Positions 1 to 9,540 of a stretch of 64,000 nucleotides of DNA are shown here, in pieces; the stretch's first letter is position 1, and each line of letters begins with the position of its first letter. A model generated the notes under the pieces. That model was not told the origin of the DNA, did no database searches, and saw only the letters and a list, made by a program, of their open reading frames with translations. Source of the DNA: Tupaia tana (taxonomy: Eukaryota > Chordata > Mammalia > Scandentia > Tupaiidae); the NCBI GenBank assembly GCA_026018925.1, contig JAKSZU010000002.1, positions 12,583,662 through 12,647,661 on the forward strand, read 5' to 3'. A program made the translations under genes and the position numbers.

Positions 1-462
1 ACTTTTTGTGGTGAGGTTTGTACCATGCAGGTTATGTTTATTTTTCCAGACTTCAACTAGAAGAAACTTGGTCAAGATGTTGTTCTGAGTGTCTGAAGGT
101 ACCCTCCCATGCCTTCTGTTGGCACTCAACAAACACTTCCTGCCTAATTAAATGAGTTATCTTCTTTTTATTATAATCTTCTTAAGGCACTTGCCTGGTC
201 TCTTGGTTTCAAGGACCACCTTTATAAGACTCTGAGGTCTACCCTTCAAAGTCCCATCACTAACCTCTCCCCCAGAATCATGTCTGTAACAATTAGCTCT
301 GTCGGATTTACAAGAATCCTAGTTAGACATCTGCTTTCTCCACCTACTAAAGTTCATTATCTCTCTCTGTGACTCTCATCCTTTTTAACATTACCAGATG
401 ACATTGGCACAGCTGGCTACTCGTCACCTCCTCCCACTCCCACCCTCCATCCCCACCCCTAC
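1..462. other. Non-repetitive sequence
   Basis: No gene, RNA or confidently named repeat is visible. A pyrimidine-rich run of CCTCC and CCCACC words fills about 425-460, just before the LTR-like sequence. Short ORFs here have no recognisable domain. Confidence 0.5.
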
Positions 463-805
463 TGCTATGGATTTAATGTGTCCCTCTAAAATTCATGTGA
501 TGAAATTGGGTTGTGACAGGATGAAGAGAATGAAAATTTAACCTAACCATGGTGTTGAAACATAGGAACTCTGAGAGGTGATTGGACGAAGGTCTCAGGG
601 TGGGGCCCACATGATTGAAGCCTGGAGAGTCTATAATGAGCAGCAGTAAGAGACACACATGGGTGCAGACTACACACTCGCTCGGCTCGAGCCCCTGCTA
701 TGTGATGTCCTGGGTCACCTCAGAACTCCAGAGAGCCCCCACTAGCAAAAAGGCCCGCATCCGATGTGTCTTCTCAATCTTGGACCTCTGAAGCCATGAA
801 CTAAA
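463..805 (+). mobile_element. MLT1-like (ERVL-MaLR) solo LTR, diverged
   Basis: The start TGCTATGGATTTAATGTGTC followed by AAAATTCATGTGATGAAAT matches the 5' end of MLT1 LTRs. Further on come a GGTGATTGG...GGGTGGGGCCCACATGA stretch and a 3' part with CTTGGACCTCTGAAGCCATGAACTAAATA, in the order expected for the family. No internal viral sequence is attached, so this is an old solo LTR. The family is assigned from memory of its consensus and the subfamily is unknown. Confidence 0.55.
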
Positions 806-808
806 TAC

Positions 809-912
809 AAGGGCACTTCAAACAGTTTGTGGAAAAATTAAGTTTAAAATTTTGAAATCTGTACATAGGTTTTTCATAATACATATTCCATGAACTTTTG
901 GAAGACACCCCT
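809..912. mobile_element. Mariner-like MITE, about 104 bp, terminal inverted repeats
   Basis: The left end GGGCACTTCAAACAGTTTGT and the reverse complement of the right end (GGGTGTCTTCCAAAAGTTCA) pair as imperfect inverted repeats of about 25-30 bp around an AT-rich centre. It has no coding capacity. The copy at 47426-47550 has similar ends. Size and end sequence suggest a non-autonomous Tc1/mariner element; the named family is unknown to me. Confidence 0.5.
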
Positions 913-1995
913 CATAAGCTTCTGTCCCTAAGATTCACTCATTTTCAGGTATTCAGTGATTATCTAACAGAGAATGAACCAGGACACCTTTCCCCACACA
1001 CACTCACACCACACCTACTCACGCACACACTCACATACCACCACCAGGGATGTGCTTGCCAGACAGGTGGCTCCAGGTCGGCTAAGATCAGGGCTTGTGC
1101 TGGGGGTGGGGGGTGTCTGCTGAGTGGGATACCACGGAGCCGGACCTGGGAGATATGGCTGGGAGGAGGCAGGGGAAGACGTGTTACAGGGCAAACTGGA
1201 GTGGAAGGTGGTTTAAGAAAGGAATTCACAGGTTAGGAAAGCTGTGAGGGGAAAGCATATTTAAGAAAAAAGTGAAAATATTGCTAAAGACTTGGGAAAA
1301 GTTTGGCCATTCACATAGAGCCTCTCAACTCCCCTCCTGTGAAGACTTCTGTAATGTTTAGAATAGTTAAAGTTGCTTATGCTGTTGAATGGGGGGATGG
1401 TGTCTCTAGTGAGTTGGTGTCATTGCCTCTCTTAGGGCTGTGACTACTGCCCTCCTTTAATCCCTCCCTGCCCACCCCTGAGCTGGGCTGGCCTGCCCTC
1501 CTTGCTAGGGCTGCCTTCTCCACGGGACTCACACTCCTGGGCTCCTCTTTGCTTGTGTTCCCTCCTGTCGGCCTTCAGGCACTTAGGGGATGGGGCTTCC
1601 TTAGGAGTCAAAGCCAGTAAGTGTAGGACTGCTTCATTTAGTCACTGTCCCTGCTGTTCTCCGGGTGGGTGTGGGCCAGAGAAGGGCATGTTCCCCTTGT
1701 GGGCCAGAAGTGCACCTGAGGATGTCTGTGCTCCCAAAGCCCTGCTGATCTGCGGCACTGACAGGCCGACTCCATGCTGGAGCGAGTCTTCTGAGGCCTG
1801 TGAGTCTGGGTCTCCCTTTTCCTGTTCCTTTACCATAGAAGATTCACGTTCCAGAAATCTTTTCCATGGCATCTTTTGAAATTTTATTAAAAAATTGGAT
1901 TTTTAAATAATGTTTTCTAATCCTCCTCAAAAGGCAGCTTTATTCTGTCTGATATATTTAACTGACAATTTTTCTTCAATTTTTAAATTTTTTCC
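913..1995. other. Non-repetitive sequence with a CA-rich patch
   Basis: CACAC/TCACA words cluster at about 990-1045. About 1430-1830 is fairly GC-rich and carries overlapping short ORFs on both strands, with no domain and no convincing splice context. I see no gene here. Confidence 0.45.
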
Positions 1996-2267
1996 TTTTT
2001 TTTTTTTTTTTTTGGAGAGGTTTTTCGCTATAGGGCGCGTGCGCTCGCCAGACAGACAGAGAGAGACATAGAGACAGAAAGCGAGAAATCACCCCCCAGG
2101 GGGGATGGTCACGCCGCAATCCCTTCTCCTCCATTCTCCTCTCGGGATCTTGGGCACGCACGCACACGCGCCCGGCGTGAGTTTTAAGCCACCGGGTCCG
2201 AGACGCGAACCGCGGTCGACTACGTGGGAGTCCAGCGACATAGCCATTACGCTAACTGCTGGTTCCC
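1996..2267 (-). mobile_element. Young tRNA-derived SINE (CYN-like), full length
   Basis: Read on the minus strand it starts GGGAACCAGCAGTTAGCG, has a B-box region, the CCCCCCTGGGGGG hairpin and GCGCGCCCTATAGCG, and ends in an A tail seen as T18 at 1996-2013. Many CpGs survive, which suggests a recent insertion. The AT-rich flanks at about 1979-1993 and 2268-2283 are nearly identical and probably represent the target-site duplication. The next element, a MITE, starts 25 bp away. Confidence 0.9.
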
Positions 2268-2292
2268 AATTTTTTAATTTTTTAATTAATTA

Positions 2293-2370
2293 ATTGGGTT
2301 GCCTAAAAAGTTGTGATGTATTTTTCTGTTTTTCTATGCAAAATGTGCCAGGACTTTTTCAACAACCCAA
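2293..2370 (+). mobile_element. Mariner-type MITE, about 78 bp, copy 1
   Basis: The ends ATTGGGTTGCCTAAAAAGTT and (reverse-complemented) TTGGGTTGTTGAAAAAGTCC form terminal inverted repeats. TA dinucleotides flank it at 2291-2292 and 2371-2372, as mariner insertion predicts. The element at 39670-39749 is the same family in the opposite orientation. It resembles the human MADE1 MITE in length but not in sequence. Confidence 0.7.
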
Positions 2371-2372
2371 TA

Positions 2373-2560
2373 CCTGCTTATGGGGGAGTGTTTGGGCAGG
2401 GTGTCCCCGTGTTGGATTTCCCCCACCAGCCTCCCAACTAGCTAGACTATGGGCACTAAGGTACCCTGGCCTGTTGAAGTGGAGCTGAAATCAAACCCAG
2501 GCCTCCCACGTGGCCTTGGCCTGAACAGCAGCAGCTACCAGGGCCATGCCTGTTCTAATT
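2373..2560 (-). mobile_element. Possible old SINE, third (GGCTGG) family
   Basis: The reverse complement contains CCACGTGGGAGGCCTGGGTTTGATTTC, which resembles the tRNA-like head of the copies near 49128 and 55172 (cacatgggaaggtcctgggttcacatcc). The rest is too diverged to align by eye. Treat as tentative. Confidence 0.25.
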
Positions 2561-2702
2561 CTGAATGGAAATTGTATTTAAAAATTGAAGTTTGATATTT
2601 TTAGGTATGTTTTCTAGTGACAGATAAGATTTTTATAGGCTACGTAAATTTCATTAACTCAGAGAGAACAAAAGGCGAGCACTACCTTAAACCAATACAA
2701 GG

Positions 2703-2935
2703 GACTGGCCCCATACCCTAGTAGTTAAAGGAGCCAGATCCCACATGGCCAACTGTATTCAAATCCCAACCCTGGCGTCTTGAAAGACATGCTGGAAACA
2801 TGTGTATGTGTGCCCCAGATCCAGCAGGGAGGAGGGAGAAAGGAGACGGGGTTGCGATGTGACTAGCCCGTGGGCCCGTCCTCTCTATTCCTCTCTCTCT
2901 CTGCTGCTCTCTGCAGAGCTCACACACCTCGTGCA
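2703..2935 (+). mobile_element. Old tRNA-derived SINE (CYN-like)
   Basis: The head CTAGTAGTTAAAGGAGCCAG, then CACATGGCCAACTG, a decayed B box (TTCAAATCC), the ACATGTGTATGTGTGCCC body and a CT-rich tail follow the order of the 265-bp family. Internal CpGs are largely gone. It shares the 'gccagatcccacatggcc' head variant with the copies at 20487 and 36103, an older subfamily. Confidence 0.65.
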
Positions 2936-3015
2936 GTTTGAAAAAGGTGACCAGAAAAGATGGCAGGCTAAACTATAAAACAGGTCTTTGTACGATCACT
3001 TCGACTTTAAACAGG

Positions 3016-3058
<43 letters not shown>
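3016..3058. repeat. (TG)n microsatellite
   Basis: An uninterrupted GT run apart from one TATATG break. Confidence 0.95.
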
Positions 3059-3059
<1 letters not shown>

Positions 3060-4734
3060 CGAGCAGTCCCTCTGTAACGTGTGACCTGTGCCACCCACGT
3101 GGGAAAGAGGTGGCAAGGTTCCAGTGGCCTCTGTGTGGCACCGCTTTGTCATGGGACACGGACATGGAAACTCTTGGGTTGGGCATAAGGGATAAAGAGG
3201 GAGGAGACAGGGCATTCAGGGGTCACTCCCAGGGTGGACCAGGTTTGAGAAATAGCTAGGAGCCCCCGTCAAGTCTGGTCTGGGTGGGTGTGTGAGTAAT
3301 CTGAGCTGAGGTGAGCGTTTCTGTTGCTGAAATGAGGGATGTGAGCGGTGGGTGCTCACAGGGTACAGGAAGGGCAGGAGGTCGACAGCACTCCTAACCC
3401 CAAGGACCAGCCGGGGCACAGAGGAACCAAGACAGCTCCCTTCTAATGCAGAGCCCTCCTGACCTTCACAGCCTTTTGTGAATTAATCTGGCAGGAGAGA
3501 AAGCGAAGGGGAGAGGTGAGGTGGGCTCGGCTCGGGCAATGATACCCCTGCCTAGTTCGCTGTACCCAGGTGTTACCCAGGTGTACAAGTTTTCTTTTCT
3601 TCTTCTTTTTTTTTTTTAAGTGAATATTGAGAACCAAAACAACTCTCTAAAAAATATTTTAACATCATTGACCTGTAATTCGTGACTGCTTTCACCCATG
3701 CAACAAAAGACAAGGGTCAAAAGTCAGAAAATTAAATTGGGTTCATTCACAACAGATCTTTCCTCTTGCCCTCTAGGACCTGCTTGAGTTGAAAATTCTG
3801 TTTTTCCCCTCCTGGCAGCACTTTTAGGTAAATGATAATCATCTGATGAATTGAACTAAATGTGAATCAGAAGCAGATATATCAGCACCATTATTCTATT
3901 AATTAATGCCACTGTGTGTTTTGTATATAACAAATGCAAATTACTTAATAGGACAGCATTGATTTTTTTTTTTTCCCCAGGCATTCCCTGCTGCATTTCA
4001 AATGCATTTTGGAAAGTGCCACTTGGTGACTGGTAAATTGTCATCATTGTAGCATTTTCTTGTTGATTTATGGGGCTCAATTATCTTCCTTTGCTTATAT
4101 AAAATGGCTTTTCTAATAAAGGACCAGAGAGTGAGAGACAGCATTGTTAGTATCAGGACAGAAGGGTGATGTAACAGTATCATATTTTCCTGTGGTTTAG
4201 CAAACATTTACAAATAGGGAAAATTAGGATTGCTCATCCAGTATGTTTGGGCCTCAGTGGATTCAGATAATAAAGTAACTGTAGGAAAGTTAAGTATGCA
4301 TAAACCACAGCATCTTTGGAATACTTAGATTATCGTGTTGTGTCACTTACAGCAACCAGTGTCTTCAGGCTGCAAGCAGAAACTTTATTTTTCATTTTAC
4401 TTGAACGAAGATGATGCCTCCAAATATTAGAGGGAATTGTTTCTTTTGTGTCCAAATGAGTTCAGACCTAAACCCAACATTTCAATGGGCTTCAATCATG
4501 AATTACAAATTGCAGTTGAAATAACCATTGTTTGCCCATAGTTTCCTCTGAAAGCAATTGTCTTTTTCATAGCGATACAGTGCATACTTGATTAAGTGCT
4601 TTTTTGTTATTTTTTCATAACAGGTCAATGTTTGTTTGACCAAATGAATTAGCCCACTGAGACCAGCCGCAGTCCTGACCCATCTCGGGCCTTTCTCTGT
4701 AACAGAGGTGTGGAGCAGGAGCCCTCAGTTACAT
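3059..4734. other. Non-repetitive sequence; 3860-4640 is AT-rich
   Basis: A polypyrimidine/poly-T run lies at 3595-3618. From about 3860 to 4640 the DNA is AT-rich, free of recognisable repeats, and dense in homeodomain-type TAAT/ATTA words, so it is a candidate conserved non-coding element. That needs cross-species alignment; the ORFs here are short and unconvincing. Confidence 0.35.
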
Positions 4735-5092
4735 CATGTTGTCTTAGTCCTTTTCGGTGCTACTAATAGAAATGGAAAACTGCATGAGGAAATAGAGGCT
4801 TATCCATCCACAAAGCTCAAGCTACTGGTGGCAAAATGGCGGAAGGCAGAACTTTTAACAGAGCAGAGGATGGTGTGTGTCCCTGGATTTCTCTCTCTCG
4901 TTCTGCTCACTCTCTGCTTATAAACCCACCTGACCTCAATGATAGGAGCCCTGTCCTAATGACGTCATCATACTCACAGGCACCACCCCAGGGTGCCATG
5001 AGGGATTAAATGTTCACTTAGCACCTCTATAATACGACCAAGTCCCAAACCACGAGCTTGGTGGGAGCACATCCAAACTGTAGCAGATGTAT
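4735..5092 (-). mobile_element. MaLR-type LTR (MST/MLT1-like), diverged
   Basis: The plus strand reads TCTTAGTCCTTTTCGGTGCTAC, then GGCAAAATGGCGGAAGGCAG, AATGACGTCATCATACTCAC and a 5'-end region near CACATCCAAACTGTAGCAG. This is the order of a MaLR LTR read in reverse. There is no internal sequence, so it is a solo LTR. Confidence 0.5.
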
Positions 5093-5451
5093 TCCTGGTG
5101 ACGCCAGTGGCTCCACTAGAGCTCTGAAGCTGTGGCCCTGTTATTCCACAAATGTCCCTGACGCCCTGAGTGGCAGGCTGTGTCACAGCTGGCTGTGGCT
5201 GACACTACCACGTACAGTCACTGTGAAGGCAGAAGTGCCATAGGAAAAGGGAGTCAGCACACGCCTGGCCCCAAGTTACGCCTTCAGTAACACTGTGCTC
5301 AGTGTGGAAGTGTCCTCAGAAAAGATGCATTTGTCTGAACTAACTCCCAAGGGTGTACCTGTGCCCACAATGAGCTTCTTGAATTTTTTTTAAATGTATT
5401 TTTAAGCTCTCTAGCTAGTCTCTTTCTGTGCTTGTCAAGAGAAGTAGGTCT
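5093..5451. other. Non-repetitive sequence
   Basis: No gene, RNA or nameable repeat. AT content rises towards 5380-5400, before the SINE tail. Confidence 0.45.
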
Positions 5452-5716
5452 TTTTTTTTTTTTTTTTTGGAGAGGTTTTTGCTGCAGGGTGTGTGTGCTT
5501 GCCAGAAAGACAGAGAGCGACAGAGAGACTGAAAGGGAGAGATCACCCACCATGGGAGAAGGCCACGCCACAATCTCTTCTCCATTCTCCTCTCGGGATC
5601 TTGGACACACACTCACATGCGCCTGGTGTGAGTTTAAATAACCTGGTCTGGGACTCAAACCACGGTCGAATACATGGGAGTCCAGCGACATAGCCATTAT
5701 GCCAACTGCTGGTCCC
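5452..5716 (-). mobile_element. tRNA-derived SINE (CYN-like), full length
   Basis: The minus strand starts GGGACCAGCAGTTGGCATAA and ends in an A tail (T17 at 5452-5468). Several CpGs have become TG or CA (for example GTGTGTGTGCTTGCC for GCGCGTGCGCTCGCC), so it is older than the copy at 1996. The flanks AAGTAGGTC and AAGCAGATC may be a degraded target-site duplication. Confidence 0.85.
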
Positions 5717-7051
5717 AAAAAGCAGATCTTTTTTTTTTCCCCCAAGACTGTGAAGACAGCTGGGAGCTACCCATACGTGCACACCCTCAGGGCAGCAGGA
5801 CGGGAGACCATCTCAGCTCTTCCTCGTTGGCTTCCCAGTCACCATCTAAGCCACCCCAGAGTTCCCCAAGTTCTGGTCCTAGTCCTATCTGTTTATCCTC
5901 TAAATAACTAATGATGCTTAGCAACCCAAAGAACCTGAGTCAAACCCTAAAATGCTAACTTATTGAAATTGTATTACATGTGTCTACTTTAGGAGATAAA
6001 CAACTGTCTTAATAGTTGATTTTTTTTAACCACCAAAAGAGATTTAATCTGGTCCCCAAGGCCCAGCTGCTGAGAATAACAGACGCCATAGAACCTGTCT
6101 CTCCTTGGTTAAATAAACAGGGCCGGTGATTGGTGGTGTCTGTACAAAAACAAATGTCAAACAGAGTAGATAGCATTTACTAATGTGTAAGGCTCTAAGA
6201 AAGCGTCTTTACTTTGTGGTCTTTAATTTGTTGGGAGGTCTTTTCTGTTTTTGGCCACTTCTGTGTGATTCACAAAGTTGAATGATTTTAGTGCCCTGAG
6301 TGGTGGTATTTCAAACAAAACCCAAGTGTCCTGATCTGGAATATATTCTCTATTTCATTTTACAGAACAAGATAGGGCAGTTCACTTAAATGAATGCATT
6401 TAAATCATTTTCAGTAGGGCCTTTGTTTGCTTATTTTTCTAGAAGAAAAATTCCTTTCTGAGATCTCTTTCTTAATTTTTTTCAGTTACATTCAGTTTGG
6501 GTAGAGCTGATTTATTACGTATTTTCTATCTGAGCTTATCCAAGGATCTATCTTTGATCGTCTAGTATTTTCTGTAATATTGGACCAAGGGGACTGAAAA
6601 TGAACATTTTGGGGACGTTGAAAATACACCACAATGCCTTGGATTGCACAAATCATTTAAAAGCCTTCTGTCACAACAATAAGCCGACTTCCTTTGTCAT
6701 GGGCTTCCATTTACCAAAGAAATGCCTTCTTGTTTATGGTCTGTATTTTGGAGAAGAATGCCCAGCCCTGGCTGTATTTCATCCCACAAGGCCCATCTGA
6801 TCAGTCTAGGAGCTTGTGAGGCCAAATCTAAGCCTTGGAAATGAGAGGCCGGGCCTGCCATTATAGGTTTACGTATCTCATTAAAGACTTCATGAAATAT
6901 CGCTTCATTTCTCAAGACATCTGTCCTCTGAAGGGACCAACTCATCGGTAGCCAAATTAATTCTTCATTTTGATATCATCTTTTGGGAGAATAAAATTGA
7001 ACAGTGCTAAAGCAAAAGTGTTTTCAAACAGTAATGGTGCTGGCACATGAG
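5717..7051. other. Non-repetitive, AT-rich; candidate conserved element 6560-7040
   Basis: No gene or nameable repeat was found. Within 6560-7040 the sequence is repeat-free with many developmental-factor-like words (AATTAATT, TTAAAAG, ATGAAAT). A 66-codon ORF at 6600-6800 is not recognisable. Conservation is a guess based only on the absence of repeats and on composition. Confidence 0.35.
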
Positions 7052-7312
7052 TTTTTGTTTTGTTTTGTTTTGCTTTTTAAGAGATACTTTTGCTATAGGG
7101 CGCATGCACTTGCCAGGGAGACAGAAAGCAAGAAATCACCCCCCAGGGGGTCTGGCCATGCCACAATCCCTTATCCTCCATTCTCCTCTTGGGATTCTGG
7201 CCATGCATGCACACGTACCCATCGTGAGTTTTCACCTGCAAGGTCCAGGACTCGAACCACAGTCAACTACATGGAAGTCCAGTGACATAACCATTATGTC
7301 TTCTACTGGCCC
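7052..7312 (-). mobile_element. tRNA-derived SINE (CYN-like), moderately old
   Basis: The minus-strand head is GGGCCAGTAGAAGACATAATGG, the 5' portion is diverged, and the body keeps CCCCCTGGGGGG and GCGCCCTATAGC. The tail is (CAAAA)n rather than pure A. Confidence 0.8.
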
Positions 7313-7564
7313 AGTGCATCTATCTTTTAAAGTCTGCTTTGGGGGTACTTTTTAACTTAATTCCACAATATAAACCATTTCTGTTTACCATGGATTCTGT
7401 AAACTATTGCTTTTTCAGAAGCATATAATTCTACCTGAATTATCATTATAGCCTAAAAGTAAATATAATTTACCAGATTATCAGGCTAGGAGTACTTTCA
7501 ATATAATATTAACCAGGGAAGAAACTCTCTAAATGTGGCTTTGTTCATTCAAAGAATAGTCTGT

Positions 7565-7741
7565 GGGCTGGATGGTGGTGCAGGGGTAAATGTGACATTC
7601 GGCAAGGCCAACCTGTACACGAAGGTTCTGGGTTCACATCTGGAGACATCCCTGAGTCTATCAAGCACAAATGTGCCCATGAACCAAGGCTGGCTGAAGC
7701 TGAGGATGGATCACAGCAACAAGACTGTGTTGAAGGTGTTG

Positions 7742-7798
<57 letters not shown>

Positions 7799-7860
7799 CT
7801 CTCTCACTCTCACTCTCCCTCTCGCTCTCTTTCTCTCTCTTGCTCATTAAAGAAATAAAT
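7565..7860 (+). mobile_element. tRNA-derived SINE, third (GGCTGG) family, with (CT)n expansion
   Basis: The head GGATGGTGGTGCAGGGGTAA is followed by a B-box-like GGTTCACATC, then AAGGCTGGCTGAAGCTGAGG, a long CT tract and TCATTAAAGAAATAAAT. The same order recurs at 20261, 43223, 49128, 53502 and 55172, and on the minus strand at 32396, so this is a distinct family from the CYN-like SINE. Confidence 0.7.
7743..7841. repeat. (CT)n microsatellite
   Basis: About 45 bp of CT repeats, a short GT block and then imperfect CT/CACT. It is an expansion of the CT-rich tail of the SINE at 7565. Confidence 0.95.
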
Positions 7861-8279
7861 TATTGTTTTTGTTTTTTTTTTTATTAGTTGATCCAGACCA
7901 GGCATCTCTATGACAGGCTTGGATAGCCTCGTGTTAATATAGCACAAATCACAAGACTGATACGGTTCCACCCTCAGTCCTCTCCTATTATTTGTCCGCA
8001 TTCATCCAGCCTCACAGCTGTCAACACCATCTGTGCACTGATGACTCCTCCCCACCCGCTGCCCTGCCTTCTCCACCCAGCTTCCTGAACAGTGACTGCT
8101 CTCAGAAGCTCAGTGGGACTTTCAAACTGAAGGTCTTCACAGCAGCTCTTGACTTGGCCTCTGGGCATTTTCTGTCCTCGCCCCAGTCTCTCCCAATCTG
8201 AATAAATGGCACCATCAATCATCGTCTTACCAAGAACCATGAAGATATCTTGAGGTCTTCTTCCCCCTCACGTCGTCCA
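7861..8279. other. Non-repetitive sequence, possibly the start of the L2
   Basis: The 5' end is a T-rich run at 7870-7882. No gene is seen, and the later part may already be very diverged L2. Confidence 0.35.
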
Positions 8280-8815
8280 TCCCAGGTCATGACGAAGCAA
8301 TGCCCTACCTTGCTATGTTGAATCTGACACCCCGTTCCACCACCACCTCCCCCGAGAGTGCTGCAGCTTCTCCCAGGTTGGAGATCCCTCTGCTTTCAGT
8401 CGTCCATTCTCCACCCACATCTAGAGTGTCTTCCTCAGAGCTCACTCCCTTGCTTAAAATCCCCCAGTGATATCTCATTACACTAGAATAGATCTCCCTG
8501 TTCTGTATTGCACGCAAGGCATAACATCATCCCACCCTTAGCTTCTCTGATCCCATCCTCTGTTCTCATCCGACCCTCTCGGGTTCCCCAAACATAGGGC
8601 TGCTCTTTGGACACAGCAAGTTTATCCTTGCTCCCTTCTCTGCCTGGAACACTCCAGCTCTGGTTCCTTGCTCTGTTTCCTTTTCATTCAGATTTCTGCT
8701 AGGGTGTCCCCTACTCAAGAAGCTCTCTGTGACCGCCCAGACCTACAGACCAGCACATTCTTACCCCTTACCCCATTTCATCTTCCTAATACTGATAGCC
8801 ATCTGAGGTTAACGT
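8280..8815 (-). mobile_element. L2 LINE 3' fragment, diverged
   Basis: The plus strand shows the L2 reverse-complement series: CCCCAGTGATATCTCATTAC, then TCTGCCTGGAACACTCCAG, TTCATTCAGATTTCTGCTAG and AAGCTCTCTGTGACCGCCC. It is a non-coding relic of the non-LTR element's 3' region. Confidence 0.7.
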
Positions 8816-9540
8816 TGGTATAGCTGTTTGCTTGGTAACCATCAAAGGCAGTCCTCTGGAGAGGCAGCATCAGGAGAACAGGGGCTCCATCCTGTTTGGT
8901 GTGGGAATTCCTCCTTCCAACTCATAAATGTTTTGCAATGACTGAGTGAAGTTAGAAGCCACCACTTACATAAAAATGCTCTCAACCCTTGCTCGGTATT
9001 ACACATATTTATTTTTCTACCTCTTTTCACAAGGGATTTGGAAAAAAAAAAAGTATATACAGTAACAGTCAAAAATAGAAACCTAGCACCACAGAAAAAA
9101 TACAGCCAACAAAAGCAGAGACACAGTCAGACAATCAGTTACAGCATTATCGCAGGAAGGTAGAAGGCATACTCTGCTTTACAGAACAAAACTTTTCCTA
9201 AGAATAAATTCCAAAAACAAGTTCCTACGCAAAAGTGTCCAGCAATAAAGGGCAGTGCCCCGAGGATGTTTGTGAAGCAAATGCAATGGGTCTTTTCAAA
9301 GGCTGTTGTTTGCTAATGACCCAGGCCCAATTAAAATGCAGTATAAGGAACAGAAATCCTTCAGGGGCCACGCATATTCTCCGTGAATACAGTACTCCTG
9401 TGTCCTTCCTCCAACCCAAACATGGCTTTCAGTCCAGAAGACTCACCGGATAACAGAGTCAGCATTGCTTGTTGCTAAGAATTAGAGATTTAAGTTAACT
9501 TGATTAAAATAACGCGTTAAAGATACGCTTGTGTCAGTGC
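8816..9540. other. Non-repetitive sequence; candidate conserved element about 9230-9350
   Basis: No gene is seen. About 9230-9350 packs an octamer-like GCAAATGCAAT, TTCAAAGG (TCF/SOX-like) and CCCAATTAAA in a repeat-free stretch, a make-up typical of vertebrate enhancers. This is inference from composition only. Confidence 0.3.
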